Source of the DNA: Ferruginibacter sp.
GTDB lineage: Bacteria > Bacteroidota > Bacteroidia > Chitinophagales > Chitinophagaceae
Length of the DNA: 54,908 nt
NCBI GenBank assembly: GCA_030831945.1
Contig: JAURKC010000009.1
Coordinates: 1-54,908 of the forward strand
Direction: 5' to 3'
Part shown: positions 24,389 to 34,099 of the stretch, in pieces
How positions within the stretch are numbered: the first letter of the stretch is position 1
Layout of the letters: each line of letters opens with the position of its first letter
Notes under the pieces: generated by a model
Databases searched by the model: none
Seen by the model: the letters and a program-made list of their open reading frames with translations, nothing else
Told to the model about the DNA's origin: nothing
Program-made: the position numbers and the translations under genes

Positions 24389-26704
24389 CTACCTTAGTAA
24401 TACTATAAAACCCTTTAAAATCGTTTTTAATTTTTTTGTATCAATCAAGTAGCAATAAGTTCCTGCTGCCATTGGTTGTCCATTTTTAGTGCCATCCCAA
24501 GGATTCTTGTATCCCTTTGAAAAATAAACGATTTGACCATAACGATCAAAAATTGTCACTTCGCAATTGGGATAATAACTTAGTTCTTTTATACGCCATA
24601 AATCATTCAGTCCATCACCATTAGGCGAAAATGCATTCGGTATGTAAGGGGCCTTTAAAATCTTTACTGCCATACTCGACTGGCTACTACAGCCTAGATT
24701 ATCAGTAGCCGTTAGCTGATAAATAATATCTTCTGCTGCTGTACTTAGTGGATTTAATATTACCTCACTATTTAAGTAGGTCGAAGGATTCCATAGGTAT
24801 TTCAATCCATTACTTGTGGCGCTTGCATTGATTTGTACCGTTTCATTTTTCAATACCATTAAATCAGGCCCAGCATTTATAATTGGAGCAGGGGTAATGA
24901 TTATTTTTTGATAGCTAGAATCCTTACAGGAATTAGTAGCAGTGTACGTAAATAAAATATACTGCGAATCAGCAAGGGCCAACTGAGGGTTAAACTGACC
25001 ATCCGCTGTTACCCCTTTTCCTGAATAAGAAAAAGTACCAGCTAAATTATTGACTTGCGCTGCTCCGGTAATATCGATTGGTGCTGCATTATTACAAACA
25101 GATGATAAATTAGTAAACTGTATAATAGGGGCAGGAAGAATATTTACTTGCTTACTCAATTCCTGTAGGCAGGATATTCCAGAAAAGGCTACGAACCTAA
25201 TAGAATAATTTGCAGAGGAGGATGCTGACCCATTAGGATATTGGTGGGTATATTTTTTTCCCTTTACTGGGCTTTCATCAATATAACTTTTGTTGGCAGT
25301 GTCGCCCCAAAATATTTCCACTTTTGTTATGTTTCCAAAATCAACTAAACTTTCATTAATAATTTCTACCGGTTGATTGCTACATAAACTATTGAGATTA
25401 GTAATGGTGAAATTAGCCTGAGGGATTGCACCGTTAACGGTAAATGTTTTAGTAATAATATCTGTGCAACCTTTGCTATTAGTTACTTGTAGCTCAATAG
25501 GATAGTTACCACTACTACTATACCGATGACTTGGATTTTTTTCAACTGAATGATTTGGATTGCTGGCAGTTGAAGAGGGATCGCCAAAATTCCATTTATA
25601 CAAAAACGGCAGGGTACTATTGTCTTTGGTAAAGCTGCTATCTGCAAACTGAGCAATGGCATCTTGTAAACAAATCTCGGGTGAAATGAATTGAATTTTT
25701 GGATTGGAATATATTCTAATGGGTAGACTATCTTTTGAGGCGCAACCTGGATTGTTTTTAAAAGCAGTTTTTACATAGTAAGTAAATTGCTGCGTACTAT
25801 CCGTAAGATTAGGTAAATGTAGAAAGGGGGCTGCAGCTGAACTATCACTTAAGCCAGCACTAGGGTACCAACTATAAATATAATCTGCGTTGGCCGGGCC
25901 CCCTAGTTTAATGCTATCCTTAGGACAAAAACTATAACCTGCAGGATTTCCTGCATAGGATGGAGGCATATCCGTATAAATCATCACATTTTTTATGGAA
26001 TGATTATCATTGCTTCCTCCAGTACTAGCCGTAAAGCCTAGATATCCTGCAAAATTAAATTGCTGAAAACCGGTTAAATATAAATTGTCATTTAAGTAAA
26101 CATTGATATTACCATTATCATAAGTGATCAATGCGTGACAATATTCTGCATTGCGAATGATAGAAAGCTTGCCATCTTGATTGTCTCTCGTTGGTAAATT
26201 TGAACATTCATCGTATCCTACACCCCACCTAATTTCTAGCTTTGGCATATTTGGATAACTGCTTGTGCTACTACAATTTCTCCAAGTATCAAAACAAACT
26301 TTTAGCCCATTGGCTGTGGCAGGTATACCAAGCCCTCCGCCATTTACATAGCCTGTGGGAGGAACATCTAAAAAGCAAAAGGCTAAACCATCTGCACCAG
26401 TACCATCAAATATTCTGAAATCAAATTCTGCCTTCCACTTATTGCATATGGAAAGATTAATCGGCTGAGAATAAAAAGCAGCACCACTTCTCGTTCTATT
26501 ATTTGAACAAAGCAATAATTCTGATAAATTATTTCCACTTATATTGGCGACTTTTGCATCCCCACTTAAATTCCAACCGTCGGCATTTAGATAAGCTCCT
26601 TTTAATTGAGCAAAGACATACTGCTGACTCATGGCTAACTGATGGGTGCTTGTAAGTAACAACAAGCAACAAAAGTATTTTATGAAATGTTTATTAAATG
26701 ACAA
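24389..26704 (-). CDS. Secreted lectin/PKD protein with type B T9SS sorting domain
   Basis: 771 residues from a TTG start, the only start giving the signal peptide (SFNKHFIKYFCCLLLLTS). An L-type lectin-like domain spans about 28-240 (FDFRIFDGTGADGLAFCFLD, GLKVCFDTWRN). A PKD module follows (YKWNFGDPS, HRYSSSGNYPIELQV), with further Ig-like repeats around 420-680. The C-terminal 85 residues (IPNAFSPNGDGLNDLWRI, IFDRYGQIVYFS, WDGTKNGQPMAAGTYCY) are the gliding-motility/CHU_C type B sorting signal. It should be exported by the type IX system and bind glycans at the surface. It lies 32 bp downstream of the HGSNAT-like gene and may share its transcript. Confidence 0.93.
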   Translation of the reverse strand: MSFNKHFIKYFCCLLLLTSTHQLAMSQQYVFAQLKGAYLNADGWNLSGDAKVANISGNNLSELLLCSNNRTRSGAAFYSQPINLSICNKWKAEFDFRIFDGTGADGLAFCFLDVPPTGYVNGGGLGIPATANGLKVCFDTWRNCSSTSSYPNMPKLEIRWGVGYDECSNLPTRDNQDGKLSIIRNAEYCHALITYDNGNINVYLNDNLYLTGFQQFNFAGYLGFTASTGGSNDNHSIKNVMIYTDMPPSYAGNPAGYSFCPKDSIKLGGPANADYIYSWYPSAGLSDSSAAAPFLHLPNLTDSTQQFTYYVKTAFKNNPGCASKDSLPIRIYSNPKIQFISPEICLQDAIAQFADSSFTKDNSTLPFLYKWNFGDPSSTASNPNHSVEKNPSHRYSSSGNYPIELQVTNSKGCTDIITKTFTVNGAIPQANFTITNLNSLCSNQPVEIINESLVDFGNITKVEIFWGDTANKSYIDESPVKGKKYTHQYPNGSASSSANYSIRFVAFSGISCLQELSKQVNILPAPIIQFTNLSSVCNNAAPIDITGAAQVNNLAGTFSYSGKGVTADGQFNPQLALADSQYILFTYTATNSCKDSSYQKIIITPAPIINAGPDLMVLKNETVQINASATSNGLKYLWNPSTYLNSEVILNPLSTAAEDIIYQLTATDNLGCSSQSSMAVKILKAPYIPNAFSPNGDGLNDLWRIKELSYYPNCEVTIFDRYGQIVYFSKGYKNPWDGTKNGQPMAAGTYCYLIDTKKLKTILKGFIVLLR

Positions 26705-26736
26705 TGAAGGATTAATTTTTAATAGGAATGAATAGT

Positions 26737-27819
26737 TTACACTTTTATAAAAATTCTTTTTTTATAAAGTATCCAACAAGGTATCGAAACAATACTAACA
26801 AAAAGCAAAGCATATATCAAAGAAATTAATTCTGGCAAAACACCCAATTGATTGAAATAATTGAAGAAATGCATATTGATTGAATTGCCTCCAATTTTTA
26901 TTCCATAAAAAACTAATCCTAATAAATCTCCTAGAACATAAGCAGTAATGGCGTTCACTCCAAATACCACTCCAATTTTCGAGTACTTGCTATAAGGCAA
27001 TACATCAAATATAAAATACATCGAAGCAAAAATTAAACAGGCAAAACCTCCAGTAACCAATACGAAGCTACTAGACCAGATATTTTCATTCACTGGAAAT
27101 GAAAGTCCAACAAAATATCCAAGTATCGACATTCCCACTCCTAAAATCATTAGGTAATTCAGGCGTAGATTTTCAGGCAATTCCGATTTCATAATTTTTC
27201 CTGTAAGCATACCAATTAATGTGGTACAACAGGTTGGTACAATACTTAAAATTCCTTCTGGGTCCCAAGTTTTTTGCCACATAGTTCCCGGCAAATAAAG
27301 TGAGTCAATATATGCAGCAATATTTTTACCTGGCTCAAGCATTACTTTTCCTTCACCTGGGTAAGGAATCCTAGTCATAATGAACCAGTAAGCTAGTAAG
27401 AGAGTGGTTAAAATAATTAATTGTTGTTTCCAATTGGTGTGAAGTGCAATGATGGAACAAATTAAAAAGACTATTGCAATTCTGTGAAGCGTTCCTGTCC
27501 ACCTAATTTCAGAAAGGTCAAAGGTGGGCATCAAATTAAGGAACATACCAATAGCAAATATCTTCAATGCTCGTAGAATAATTTTTTTATAAAGACTAGG
27601 TTTTTCCTGACTTGATTTATTGGAATAAGCAAAATGAATAGACACACCAATAATGAAAAGAAAAAAAGGTGCCACCTGATCAGTAAAACTTAGTGCATTC
27701 CAAATAGAATGACGAAGCGTAAAAAAAACAAAATCTGAGTTGCCAGGAAAATTTACCATGATCATTGCGGCAACAGTGAAACCTCTAAAGGCATCTAGTG
27801 AGGTGAGTCTTTTTTGCAT
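26737..27819 (-). CDS. HGSNAT/NagX-like membrane acyltransferase (DUF5009)
   Basis: 360 residues with about ten membrane helices. The opening KRLTSLDAFRGFTVAAMIMV and the FTDQVAPFFLFIIGVSIHFA segment are typical of the heparan-alpha-glucosaminide N-acetyltransferase/YeiB-like group. These proteins move an acyl group across the membrane to amino sugars. Bacterial members are often encoded with glycan-degradation genes. The lectin gene starts 32 bp downstream on the same strand. The acceptor sugar is not known. Confidence 0.9.
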   Translation of the reverse strand: MQKRLTSLDAFRGFTVAAMIMVNFPGNSDFVFFTLRHSIWNALSFTDQVAPFFLFIIGVSIHFAYSNKSSQEKPSLYKKIILRALKIFAIGMFLNLMPTFDLSEIRWTGTLHRIAIVFLICSIIALHTNWKQQLIILTTLLLAYWFIMTRIPYPGEGKVMLEPGKNIAAYIDSLYLPGTMWQKTWDPEGILSIVPTCCTTLIGMLTGKIMKSELPENLRLNYLMILGVGMSILGYFVGLSFPVNENIWSSSFVLVTGGFACLIFASMYFIFDVLPYSKYSKIGVVFGVNAITAYVLGDLLGLVFYGIKIGGNSINMHFFNYFNQLGVLPELISLIYALLFVSIVSIPCWILYKKRIFIKV

Positions 27820-27983
27820 CTTTCAAATTTTAAAATAAATTAAAATGGAAATGAATATTTTAAAGCGTAAATATATGACCAATACCTTATCAATATAACA
27901 TTAACTTGGTTTTTTTGAGTGAAAACAAGGATTAAATTAATGCATAAGTTGAGAAGCTAAAGCTATGAAATACAGTAAATAAA

Positions 27984-28004
27984 AAATAAAAACATATCTT
28001 TAAA
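27984..28004 (+). promoter_or_regulatory. 21-bp element shared with the symporter promoter region
   Basis: AAATAAAAACATATC followed by TTTAAA occurs identically at 43083-43103. Both copies precede plus-strand sugar-metabolism genes (by 109 and 71 bp) and contain TATCTTTA, close to the -7 box TAnnTTTG. The low complexity lowers its weight. Confidence 0.35.
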
Positions 28005-28113
28005 AACAGAGCTGATTTTAATATATGATCTATTAATTTTATTAAAGGGTAATCTATTTATTGTATTATTAAAAATCAATAATTCCCTTTGATAGTCTAA
28101 AAAATTTAAAAGT

Positions 28114-29199
28114 ATGCAAAATCAAAAAAAAGATATTCGAATCTTGGTAGTGGGTTGTGGTAATATGGGTTCCTCTCATGCGATTGCCTATCATAACATT
28201 GAAGGTTTCGAAATCTGCGGACTAGTTGCTAGAGGAAGTTCAAAAGAAATATTAAATGCTAAATTGGACAATCGTTATCCGTTGTTTACCGATATGGATG
28301 AAGCCATGAAGTCAACAAAGCCAGATGCAGTATGCATTTCAACCTATCCAGATACGCATGAAAGTTTTGCAATCAAAGCATTCGAAAATGGATGCCATGT
28401 ATTTATAGAAAAACCTTTAGCTCACACGGTTGAAGCAGCTGAGCGTTTAGTAGTTGCTGCCAAAAAGGCAAATAAGAAATTAGTAGTTGGTTATATCCTT
28501 CGTCATCATCCTTCTTGGGAACGTTTTATTGAATTGACAAGAGAGCTTGGCAAACCGTTGGTAATGCGAATGAATTTGAATCAACAAAGCGATGGTAGCA
28601 TGTGGACGCTTCATCGCAATCTCATGAATAGCTTAAGTCCGATCGTTGATTGTGGGGTACATTATATTGATGTAATGTGCCAGATGACACGTTCAAAGCC
28701 AGTTCAAGTTTATGCCATTGGCGCTAGACTTACCGAAGAAATTCCTGAAGGCAATTATAATTATGGTCAATTGCAAATTAGATTTGAAGATGGTTCTGTA
28801 GGATGGTACGAAGCTGGTTGGGGGCCGATGATTAGTGAAACAGCTTTTTTTGTAAAAGATGTTTTTGGTCCTAAAGGTTCTGTTTCTATAGTAGCTAAAG
28901 AAGCAGGCGCTGCTGGCAAATCTTCTTCGATTGAAGCGCATACCAAAACAGAATCCTTGCGATTTCATCATGCGGATCTTGATAAAAATGAAAAGTTTTC
29001 TAAACCAGATACTTGGATAAATTTAGAAGATGAGCCTGATCACCAAGAGTTGTGTAATCGCGAACAAAGATATTTTCTACAATCAATTGTAGAAAATCTT
29101 GATTTGACTGATCATGCGGAAGATGCAGTTAATAGTTTGCGAATAGCTTTTGCATGTGATGAATCTGTAAAAACTGGAAAAGTGGTATCCTTACTTTAA
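28114..29199 (+). CDS. Cytosolic Gfo/Idh/MocA family oxidoreductase
   Basis: 361 residues without a signal sequence, so cytoplasmic. The Rossmann domain begins ILVVGCGNMGSSHAIAYHNI (about 10-29), and the family motif is CHVFIEKPLAHT (about 91-102) with the canonical EKP lysine. The substrate domain contains the likely catalytic pair in VDCGVHYIDVM (about 179-189). It uses NAD(P) to oxidise or reduce a sugar or cyclitol derivative. It is a distant paralog of the Tat-exported protein at 2149. It is transcribed alone and converges on the glycosidase gene. Confidence 0.92.
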   Translation: MQNQKKDIRILVVGCGNMGSSHAIAYHNIEGFEICGLVARGSSKEILNAKLDNRYPLFTDMDEAMKSTKPDAVCISTYPDTHESFAIKAFENGCHVFIEKPLAHTVEAAERLVVAAKKANKKLVVGYILRHHPSWERFIELTRELGKPLVMRMNLNQQSDGSMWTLHRNLMNSLSPIVDCGVHYIDVMCQMTRSKPVQVYAIGARLTEEIPEGNYNYGQLQIRFEDGSVGWYEAGWGPMISETAFFVKDVFGPKGSVSIVAKEAGAAGKSSSIEAHTKTESLRFHHADLDKNEKFSKPDTWINLEDEPDHQELCNREQRYFLQSIVENLDLTDHAEDAVNSLRIAFACDESVKTGKVVSLL

Positions 29200-29211
29200 G
29201 CATACCACTTT
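29179..29211. terminator. Hairpin spanning the oxidoreductase stop codon
   Basis: AAAGTGGTAT (29179-29188) pairs with ATACCACTTT (29202-29211), with the stop codon in the loop. Read on minus it is followed by TCCAGTTTTTAC, so it could end transcription of the convergent glycosidase gene. Confidence 0.35.
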
Positions 29212-29259
29212 GAGGGTAAGACAAATGATGATTGGATAGAAAGTGTTTTTAATTTAAAA

Positions 29260-31701
29260 TCATTTTGTAATTGGCATCAACCAAACTTCTGCAACCTGAG
29301 TGCCTCTGCCACTTCCACCGATTCCAGGAGGCCTGTTCCATTTAAGTTTTAAGGATCCTGACTTAGTGGCTTCTGTAGGAATATCAAATTCTAATGGTTG
29401 GTAGTTCATGTCTTTTGGACGCATTGGATGAATCTCAATATTGTCGTTGGCCACTAGTTTAATATTACCTGCACCTTCTGGTCCATATACAATACGCAAT
29501 CGATAAGGGGTATTTTTATCAAGCGTTGGATAGAACATTTCTAAAGGATAATCATGAATTGTTTCTGCATAGGTACAAGATGAAATGCGCGCCTCATGAG
29601 TACGAGATTTTACTACCATGCCTGAAGCGGGCGCCCTTTGCATTGCAGGGTCTTCTGCATAAGTAGACCCTTTTACTAGGTGAGGCTGAGCTCCTGCTTT
29701 ACCTAAATCATCATAGAAACCACCTTTACCTGGATTGCTCCAGTTTACTATTGCCTCTATTTTTGCTAATCGCTCTGATTCATTGGAAAGCGACTTGATT
29801 TCAGCAAATCTTTTTAGTAGCCATGGTGCATTACTTAAAGGAAAATCAATCAAATCGAGATTTGCACCTCTTCTAATGCCTATCGCCTTGTACTTTGATA
29901 CGCTTAATTGCATATGAATACTTTGAAATAAAGCTTCTGCTAATTCGAAAACACGAGCACGTGTTTGAGCTCCTTCAAGTACATCAGGTTTTGCTAAAGC
30001 AATGGATGCATTTGAAATGGCTTGTAAACTCCCTGTAGAAGAGGCTTTGCGAAGATGCGCTAAAGCTTTTTCTTCCTGAGCCGTTTCTTGTAAAAGACGG
30101 CTTCTATCTGTAGCATCATAATAGGCACGGTACAAGGCTTGCTGAAAACGCCAGTTTTGTAACATCGCTGGTGTAGCTTTTCGCTCCAGTTCTTGAAATT
30201 GTGTTAGCGTATTTTGAACGCCTTGATTTTCAGTTAAGGGACCTCTCCAATTTTTTTCTAAATTAAAAAGTCCTTTCGAAAAAGATTCTCCCACTTTTGA
30301 TCCGATAAAATATCGACTGTAATCCAGTAAAATATTTTCTATGTTAGCGGTAGGATCCCAACCCAAACTACTCCAAATTATTTTATTTACATCATCATTA
30401 CATCCTTCAGAATAAGTGATGAATCCATGTTCGGCCATCGGCTGTACCCTTTTAAATACTGCCGCTTCATCGACTGGTCTTGGATTGATTGGCTCACGGT
30501 TAAGTGTAGCTGCAAATGCAAAGTCCCATTCGGGAACAGGATATTGCGCCCAAGCAGAATGCGTAATGTCTGGATAAAAACGCATCTTGAATCGTTTTGG
30601 AATTTTTGTTCTCAAATCATCCAGACTTTCGAATTGCTGTGGACCAAAAACAATTCCTTCTAACCAAGAGGGTTCCGTTCGCATGATAGTATAGAAGTCG
30701 TCCATCCAAGGAGCATTAAATCCTTGAGGCGACATCCATAACTTTGCTCCAGGATGAAGTTTTTTTAGTTGCGTAGTCTGCTTCTCCAGCAATGGAAATA
30801 AGTTTTTCGGAGAAGTATGTCCAGGATCGCCACCCGGAACAAAAACAGCATCTACTTGAGGAAGTTGTTTTAATACATCGCCCCATTCTTTTAATGCTTT
30901 ATTGACAGTGGCCTTATCTCCATAATCTTTATCCATTGCAGGATACCAAACCCAACATTCAATTCCATAAGCCTTTGCAAGCCCCGACATTTTGATCATC
31001 ATTTTCATCGGATCCATTGGAAAATTTGGACTGTCAATATCATCATCTGTTATCGGAGGAAGTAATTCGATTGCATTAGTACCAAAAATTACTAAGTCAC
31101 GAATGTATTGCTCCCACATCGATACAGACCAACCATCATATGAATTTGTTTTTGGGCGATATCCCAGTTGATGGCCTCTTAAAGGATAACTAGGAGAAGT
31201 TGAAATATTGACTGCAGAAGGTAGAGATATTTTTTCTCTTGAATAATCCATAAGACGCAGTAAACGGCCAGCACCATAAAGAACACCCCTTGCGTCATTT
31301 CCTGCTACAATTACTAAACCTGATTCGAGCGTGATAATTTGATATCCTTCTGCTTTATGATTATCTCCAGCTTTTAGTTTCGTTGACAGTGCAGGATAAG
31401 ACCGGATGATTTCTTTTATTTGTCCCAACACCACTCCTTTCTCATCATTTTTTGGAAGACGGTTGGTTATAGTCCAACGAATCCAGCTTCTTTTTTCAAT
31501 TTCATCTAATAGCATTTCGGAAGCCTTTTTTTCAGGGCCCGTCATTCCAGGAGCAAGCACTAAGACTGCGGCGGAAAGATCAATGGAGCCATTGGGATCA
31601 GCTTTGCATAAAGAGTTTACGGCTGCCGCATGTGATAAAAAAGGAAGGCCAAGTATACAAAGACTGACAATCAAAAAATCACGAAATGTCATTTTAAGCA
31701 T
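29260..31701 (-). CDS. Secreted GH20/GH67-like glycosidase
   Basis: 813 residues with a Sec signal peptide (TFRDFLIVSLCILGLPFLSH). The N-terminal domain (about 38-165) has the GH20 domain-2/alpha-glucuronidase-N fold pattern (EGYQIITLESGLVIVAGN, DARGVLYGAGRLLRLM). It is followed by a TIM barrel that starts SYPLRGHQLGYRP (about 172) and contains VDAVFVPGGDPGHTSP and FKMRFYPDITHS. The C-terminal 150 residues are beta-rich. It probably hydrolyses a hexosamine- or uronic-acid-containing glycan in the periplasm, but the CAZy family cannot be set from sequence alone. The ATG at 31692 (residue 4) is an equally good start. Confidence 0.7.
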   Translation of the reverse strand: MLKMTFRDFLIVSLCILGLPFLSHAAAVNSLCKADPNGSIDLSAAVLVLAPGMTGPEKKASEMLLDEIEKRSWIRWTITNRLPKNDEKGVVLGQIKEIIRSYPALSTKLKAGDNHKAEGYQIITLESGLVIVAGNDARGVLYGAGRLLRLMDYSREKISLPSAVNISTSPSYPLRGHQLGYRPKTNSYDGWSVSMWEQYIRDLVIFGTNAIELLPPITDDDIDSPNFPMDPMKMMIKMSGLAKAYGIECWVWYPAMDKDYGDKATVNKALKEWGDVLKQLPQVDAVFVPGGDPGHTSPKNLFPLLEKQTTQLKKLHPGAKLWMSPQGFNAPWMDDFYTIMRTEPSWLEGIVFGPQQFESLDDLRTKIPKRFKMRFYPDITHSAWAQYPVPEWDFAFAATLNREPINPRPVDEAAVFKRVQPMAEHGFITYSEGCNDDVNKIIWSSLGWDPTANIENILLDYSRYFIGSKVGESFSKGLFNLEKNWRGPLTENQGVQNTLTQFQELERKATPAMLQNWRFQQALYRAYYDATDRSRLLQETAQEEKALAHLRKASSTGSLQAISNASIALAKPDVLEGAQTRARVFELAEALFQSIHMQLSVSKYKAIGIRRGANLDLIDFPLSNAPWLLKRFAEIKSLSNESERLAKIEAIVNWSNPGKGGFYDDLGKAGAQPHLVKGSTYAEDPAMQRAPASGMVVKSRTHEARISSCTYAETIHDYPLEMFYPTLDKNTPYRLRIVYGPEGAGNIKLVANDNIEIHPMRPKDMNYQPLEFDIPTEATKSGSLKLKWNRPPGIGGSGRGTQVAEVWLMPITK

Positions 31702-31825
31702 GCTAATTGTTTTAAGTAATGATCAATGAATCCGAAATTGAATCCAATAAAATAGTTCATAGCCAATTCATGAATTGCTTACATAAAATAGCTTATCAGG
31801 CATTTGAAAAGGTATTCAAAGGCTA

Positions 31826-32824
31826 TTAAACGGATTCGATATTTTGAGCAGCAACAAACTGTTCTCGCACTACTTTTGATGTTTTATGATCACCGGTATG
31901 ACTCCAACCTGGAGGCATAAAAAGGTAGCGTATTTTATTTATAATACCAGGAGCATGGTAGATATCCTTTGCCAATAAAGTGATTTCTCCAAAATAGGCA
32001 TCTAAAAAATTATTAGGTTGAATAGGTCTAGTGATACCGTATTCTACAGGAATTTCCTTAAGCTCAGGCTGATAGGTTTTAAATATTCTATCCCAAATAT
32101 TTAAAAGATTACAATAATTGGTATCCATATAAAGTGGATTTCTTGCATGATGAACACGATGATGGGAAGGCGTTAAGATAATTTTTCCTATCACTCCAAA
32201 TCTTGCATCTTTTATCATGGTATCTCCAATATGTATAAATGATCCCCAGAAACCATCGATGAAAGTGATCACAAATAACATGGGTGGAGGTACTCCTGCT
32301 AGAATGCAAATAGAAACCCTAATGATATCAGCATAAGGGCCTTCTAAAAAAAAGTGAGAATAGGAGACAGCTAAGCTCATATTTTCAGGTGCATGGTGGG
32401 TGGAATGTAAACACCAAAATAAGCGTACTTTATGAGCTAAGAAATGATAAATGAAATGTGCAAACTCCCAAACAATATATCCATATATAAACCAGTACCA
32501 AGTAAAACTGATATTGATGATCGCGTATTTTTCTAAAAGACCAATCATAATTACCGTCATCCCAATTGAAATGTACCTTCCTATAATTGAATTGAATAGA
32601 TAAGCGTAAAATGGAATTTTGTAATTAATAACTTTAAACTTACGGTATAATAGCCCTCTGAATAATTCCAGTATTAAGACGAGTTGCAATAAAGGGCGGA
32701 GGGCACTAGCGATGCCTTTATAGGTTAGTAAGGTTTCGTAGTTGCCTGATTTAATAATTTCAATTAAACCACTCATTCCAAAAAATCTTCTTAGTTGCTC
32801 AAAAATGGCGTACACAATTTCCAT
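31826..32824 (-). CDS. Sterol desaturase family membrane hydroxylase
   Basis: 332 residues. Several membrane helices precede histidine clusters HFIYHFLAH (about 121-129), HSTHHAPE (about 139-146) and HHRVHHARN (about 219-227), the di-iron site of the fatty acid hydroxylase superfamily. The spacing and the long C-terminal segment (GITRPIQPNNFLDAYFGEIT) resemble the alkylglycerol-monooxygenase-like branch rather than the shorter protein at 22857. It probably hydroxylates or cleaves a membrane lipid. It is transcribed alone from minus, 124 bp before the glycosidase start, and could be upstream in one operon with it. Confidence 0.92.
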   Translation of the reverse strand: MEIVYAIFEQLRRFFGMSGLIEIIKSGNYETLLTYKGIASALRPLLQLVLILELFRGLLYRKFKVINYKIPFYAYLFNSIIGRYISIGMTVIMIGLLEKYAIINISFTWYWFIYGYIVWEFAHFIYHFLAHKVRLFWCLHSTHHAPENMSLAVSYSHFFLEGPYADIIRVSICILAGVPPPMLFVITFIDGFWGSFIHIGDTMIKDARFGVIGKIILTPSHHRVHHARNPLYMDTNYCNLLNIWDRIFKTYQPELKEIPVEYGITRPIQPNNFLDAYFGEITLLAKDIYHAPGIINKIRYLFMPPGWSHTGDHKTSKVVREQFVAAQNIESV

Positions 32825-33021
32825 GAAATATTTTTTAATAGGTTAGACTTAGATCATTAAGATTTGATTGTTTCTTGATAATTTACAATTTAGCCAATTA
32901 AATTAAATTGTAAATGAAAAAAACCAGGAATTTGATAAGTAATCGAATACTTTATCACTTGATGTATAGTGTCTACAATTAGGGGAATAAAGCAATACTG
33001 TAGAAGTAGCTATTTGGTTGA

Positions 33022-33978
33022 TTAAAATGTTCTAATTGCACGCACAAAACTAGCGTTGTTTTTAGTGGTTTCTTGGGCTGTGCCATCATTTAAAAAAACT
33101 ACCCAAGCATATTTAGCACCAAAACTACTTTGATTGGAGCTTTCGGAAGAGCTCCAGTAAGCTGCCATCACATCATTATTAAAATTTCCAATATTTTTAA
33201 ATTTGCTAGATGGCCCTAAATTTTCGTAGATTAATTTTAATTCATCTAAGCTGGGTAAATACCAATCATTCATTCCTCCTGCATTATATTTTTTACAAAT
33301 ATTTGCAGCGTAATTTGAATTATTGTAAACATTGATAATGGCGTTCGTGTTTGCAGCTCCTGAACCCATTTCAATTTTTGTTTTATTAATATCTTTATTG
33401 GTTTGATTATCCCAATCTACTTTTTCTTTATCTATATTTTCTTTTGAAACAATCAACCCATGTTTGCCAGTACCATCTAAATAAAAAATGATACCACCTT
33501 GGTAAGTCGAGCCTATATTGAAAACTTCATTGGTCTTAACCCCCTTAGATTCAGATTGGTTACTTGGATGATTAGCAGTCATTTTTTCATTGTCAGCTTC
33601 GTCACTCGATATACTTACAATGGAGAAGTTAGGATCTAGCTTTTTGGCCATAAACTTCATTGTGCTGAAATCTTTTTCAGCAACATATACCTTCTTGTTC
33701 ACTAAATCAAAAGTATATCGAATAGCCTGTTCGCTATTTTCGAAGGTGATTGATTTTGAATCAAAAGCAACCTCTTTCATAAAACCATACTCGAAGCCAT
33801 CTTTTAATTCTGCCCCTTCTAAATAGATGGCCCATTTCTTCTCCTTGATATGCTTCAGCGTAACTTTTTGTTCATTTTTATAAACAATCGTAGAGACATT
33901 TTCTCCAGTCACTTGGGCAGTTAATTTTAAACCGCCTATCAGGGAAAGAGCCAATAAAATGAAAACAGGTTTTATCAT
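33022..33978 (-). CDS. Secreted two-domain protein: unknown N-domain plus DUF1566-like domain
   Basis: 318 residues. After the signal peptide (about 1-21) comes a domain of about 90 residues (VTGENVSTIVYKNEQKVTL through RYTFDLVNKKVYVAEKD). It is a paralog of the whole mature protein encoded at 34100. A polar linker leads to a DUF1566/FGE-like C-terminal domain (about 150-318) with GGIIFYLDGTGKHGLIVS, GGMNDWYLPSLDELKLIY, AYWSSSE and ASFVRAIRTF. DUF1566 domains occur in surface or secreted proteins; their function is not settled. The upstream paralog is on the same strand 121 bp away, separated by a terminator. Confidence 0.85.
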   Translation of the reverse strand: MIKPVFILLALSLIGGLKLTAQVTGENVSTIVYKNEQKVTLKHIKEKKWAIYLEGAELKDGFEYGFMKEVAFDSKSITFENSEQAIRYTFDLVNKKVYVAEKDFSTMKFMAKKLDPNFSIVSISSDEADNEKMTANHPSNQSESKGVKTNEVFNIGSTYQGGIIFYLDGTGKHGLIVSKENIDKEKVDWDNQTNKDINKTKIEMGSGAANTNAIINVYNNSNYAANICKKYNAGGMNDWYLPSLDELKLIYENLGPSSKFKNIGNFNNDVMAAYWSSSESSNQSSFGAKYAWVVFLNDGTAQETTKNNASFVRAIRTF

Positions 33979-34031
33979 TATTTAAAATTTAATGTTGAGT
34001 AAAATGACAATAATTTTTCAACTAGGTCAAA

Positions 34032-34073
34032 AAAAATCACCTTATTTAAATAGTATAAAATAAGGTGATTTTT
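34032..34073 (-). terminator. Terminator between the two paralogous secreted genes
   Basis: AAAAATCACCTTATTT pairs perfectly with AAATAAGGTGATTTTT around a 10-nt loop, with T runs on both strands. Confidence 0.88.
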
Positions 34074-34099
34074 ATATAAAATTTTGGTTGGTTTGTACT

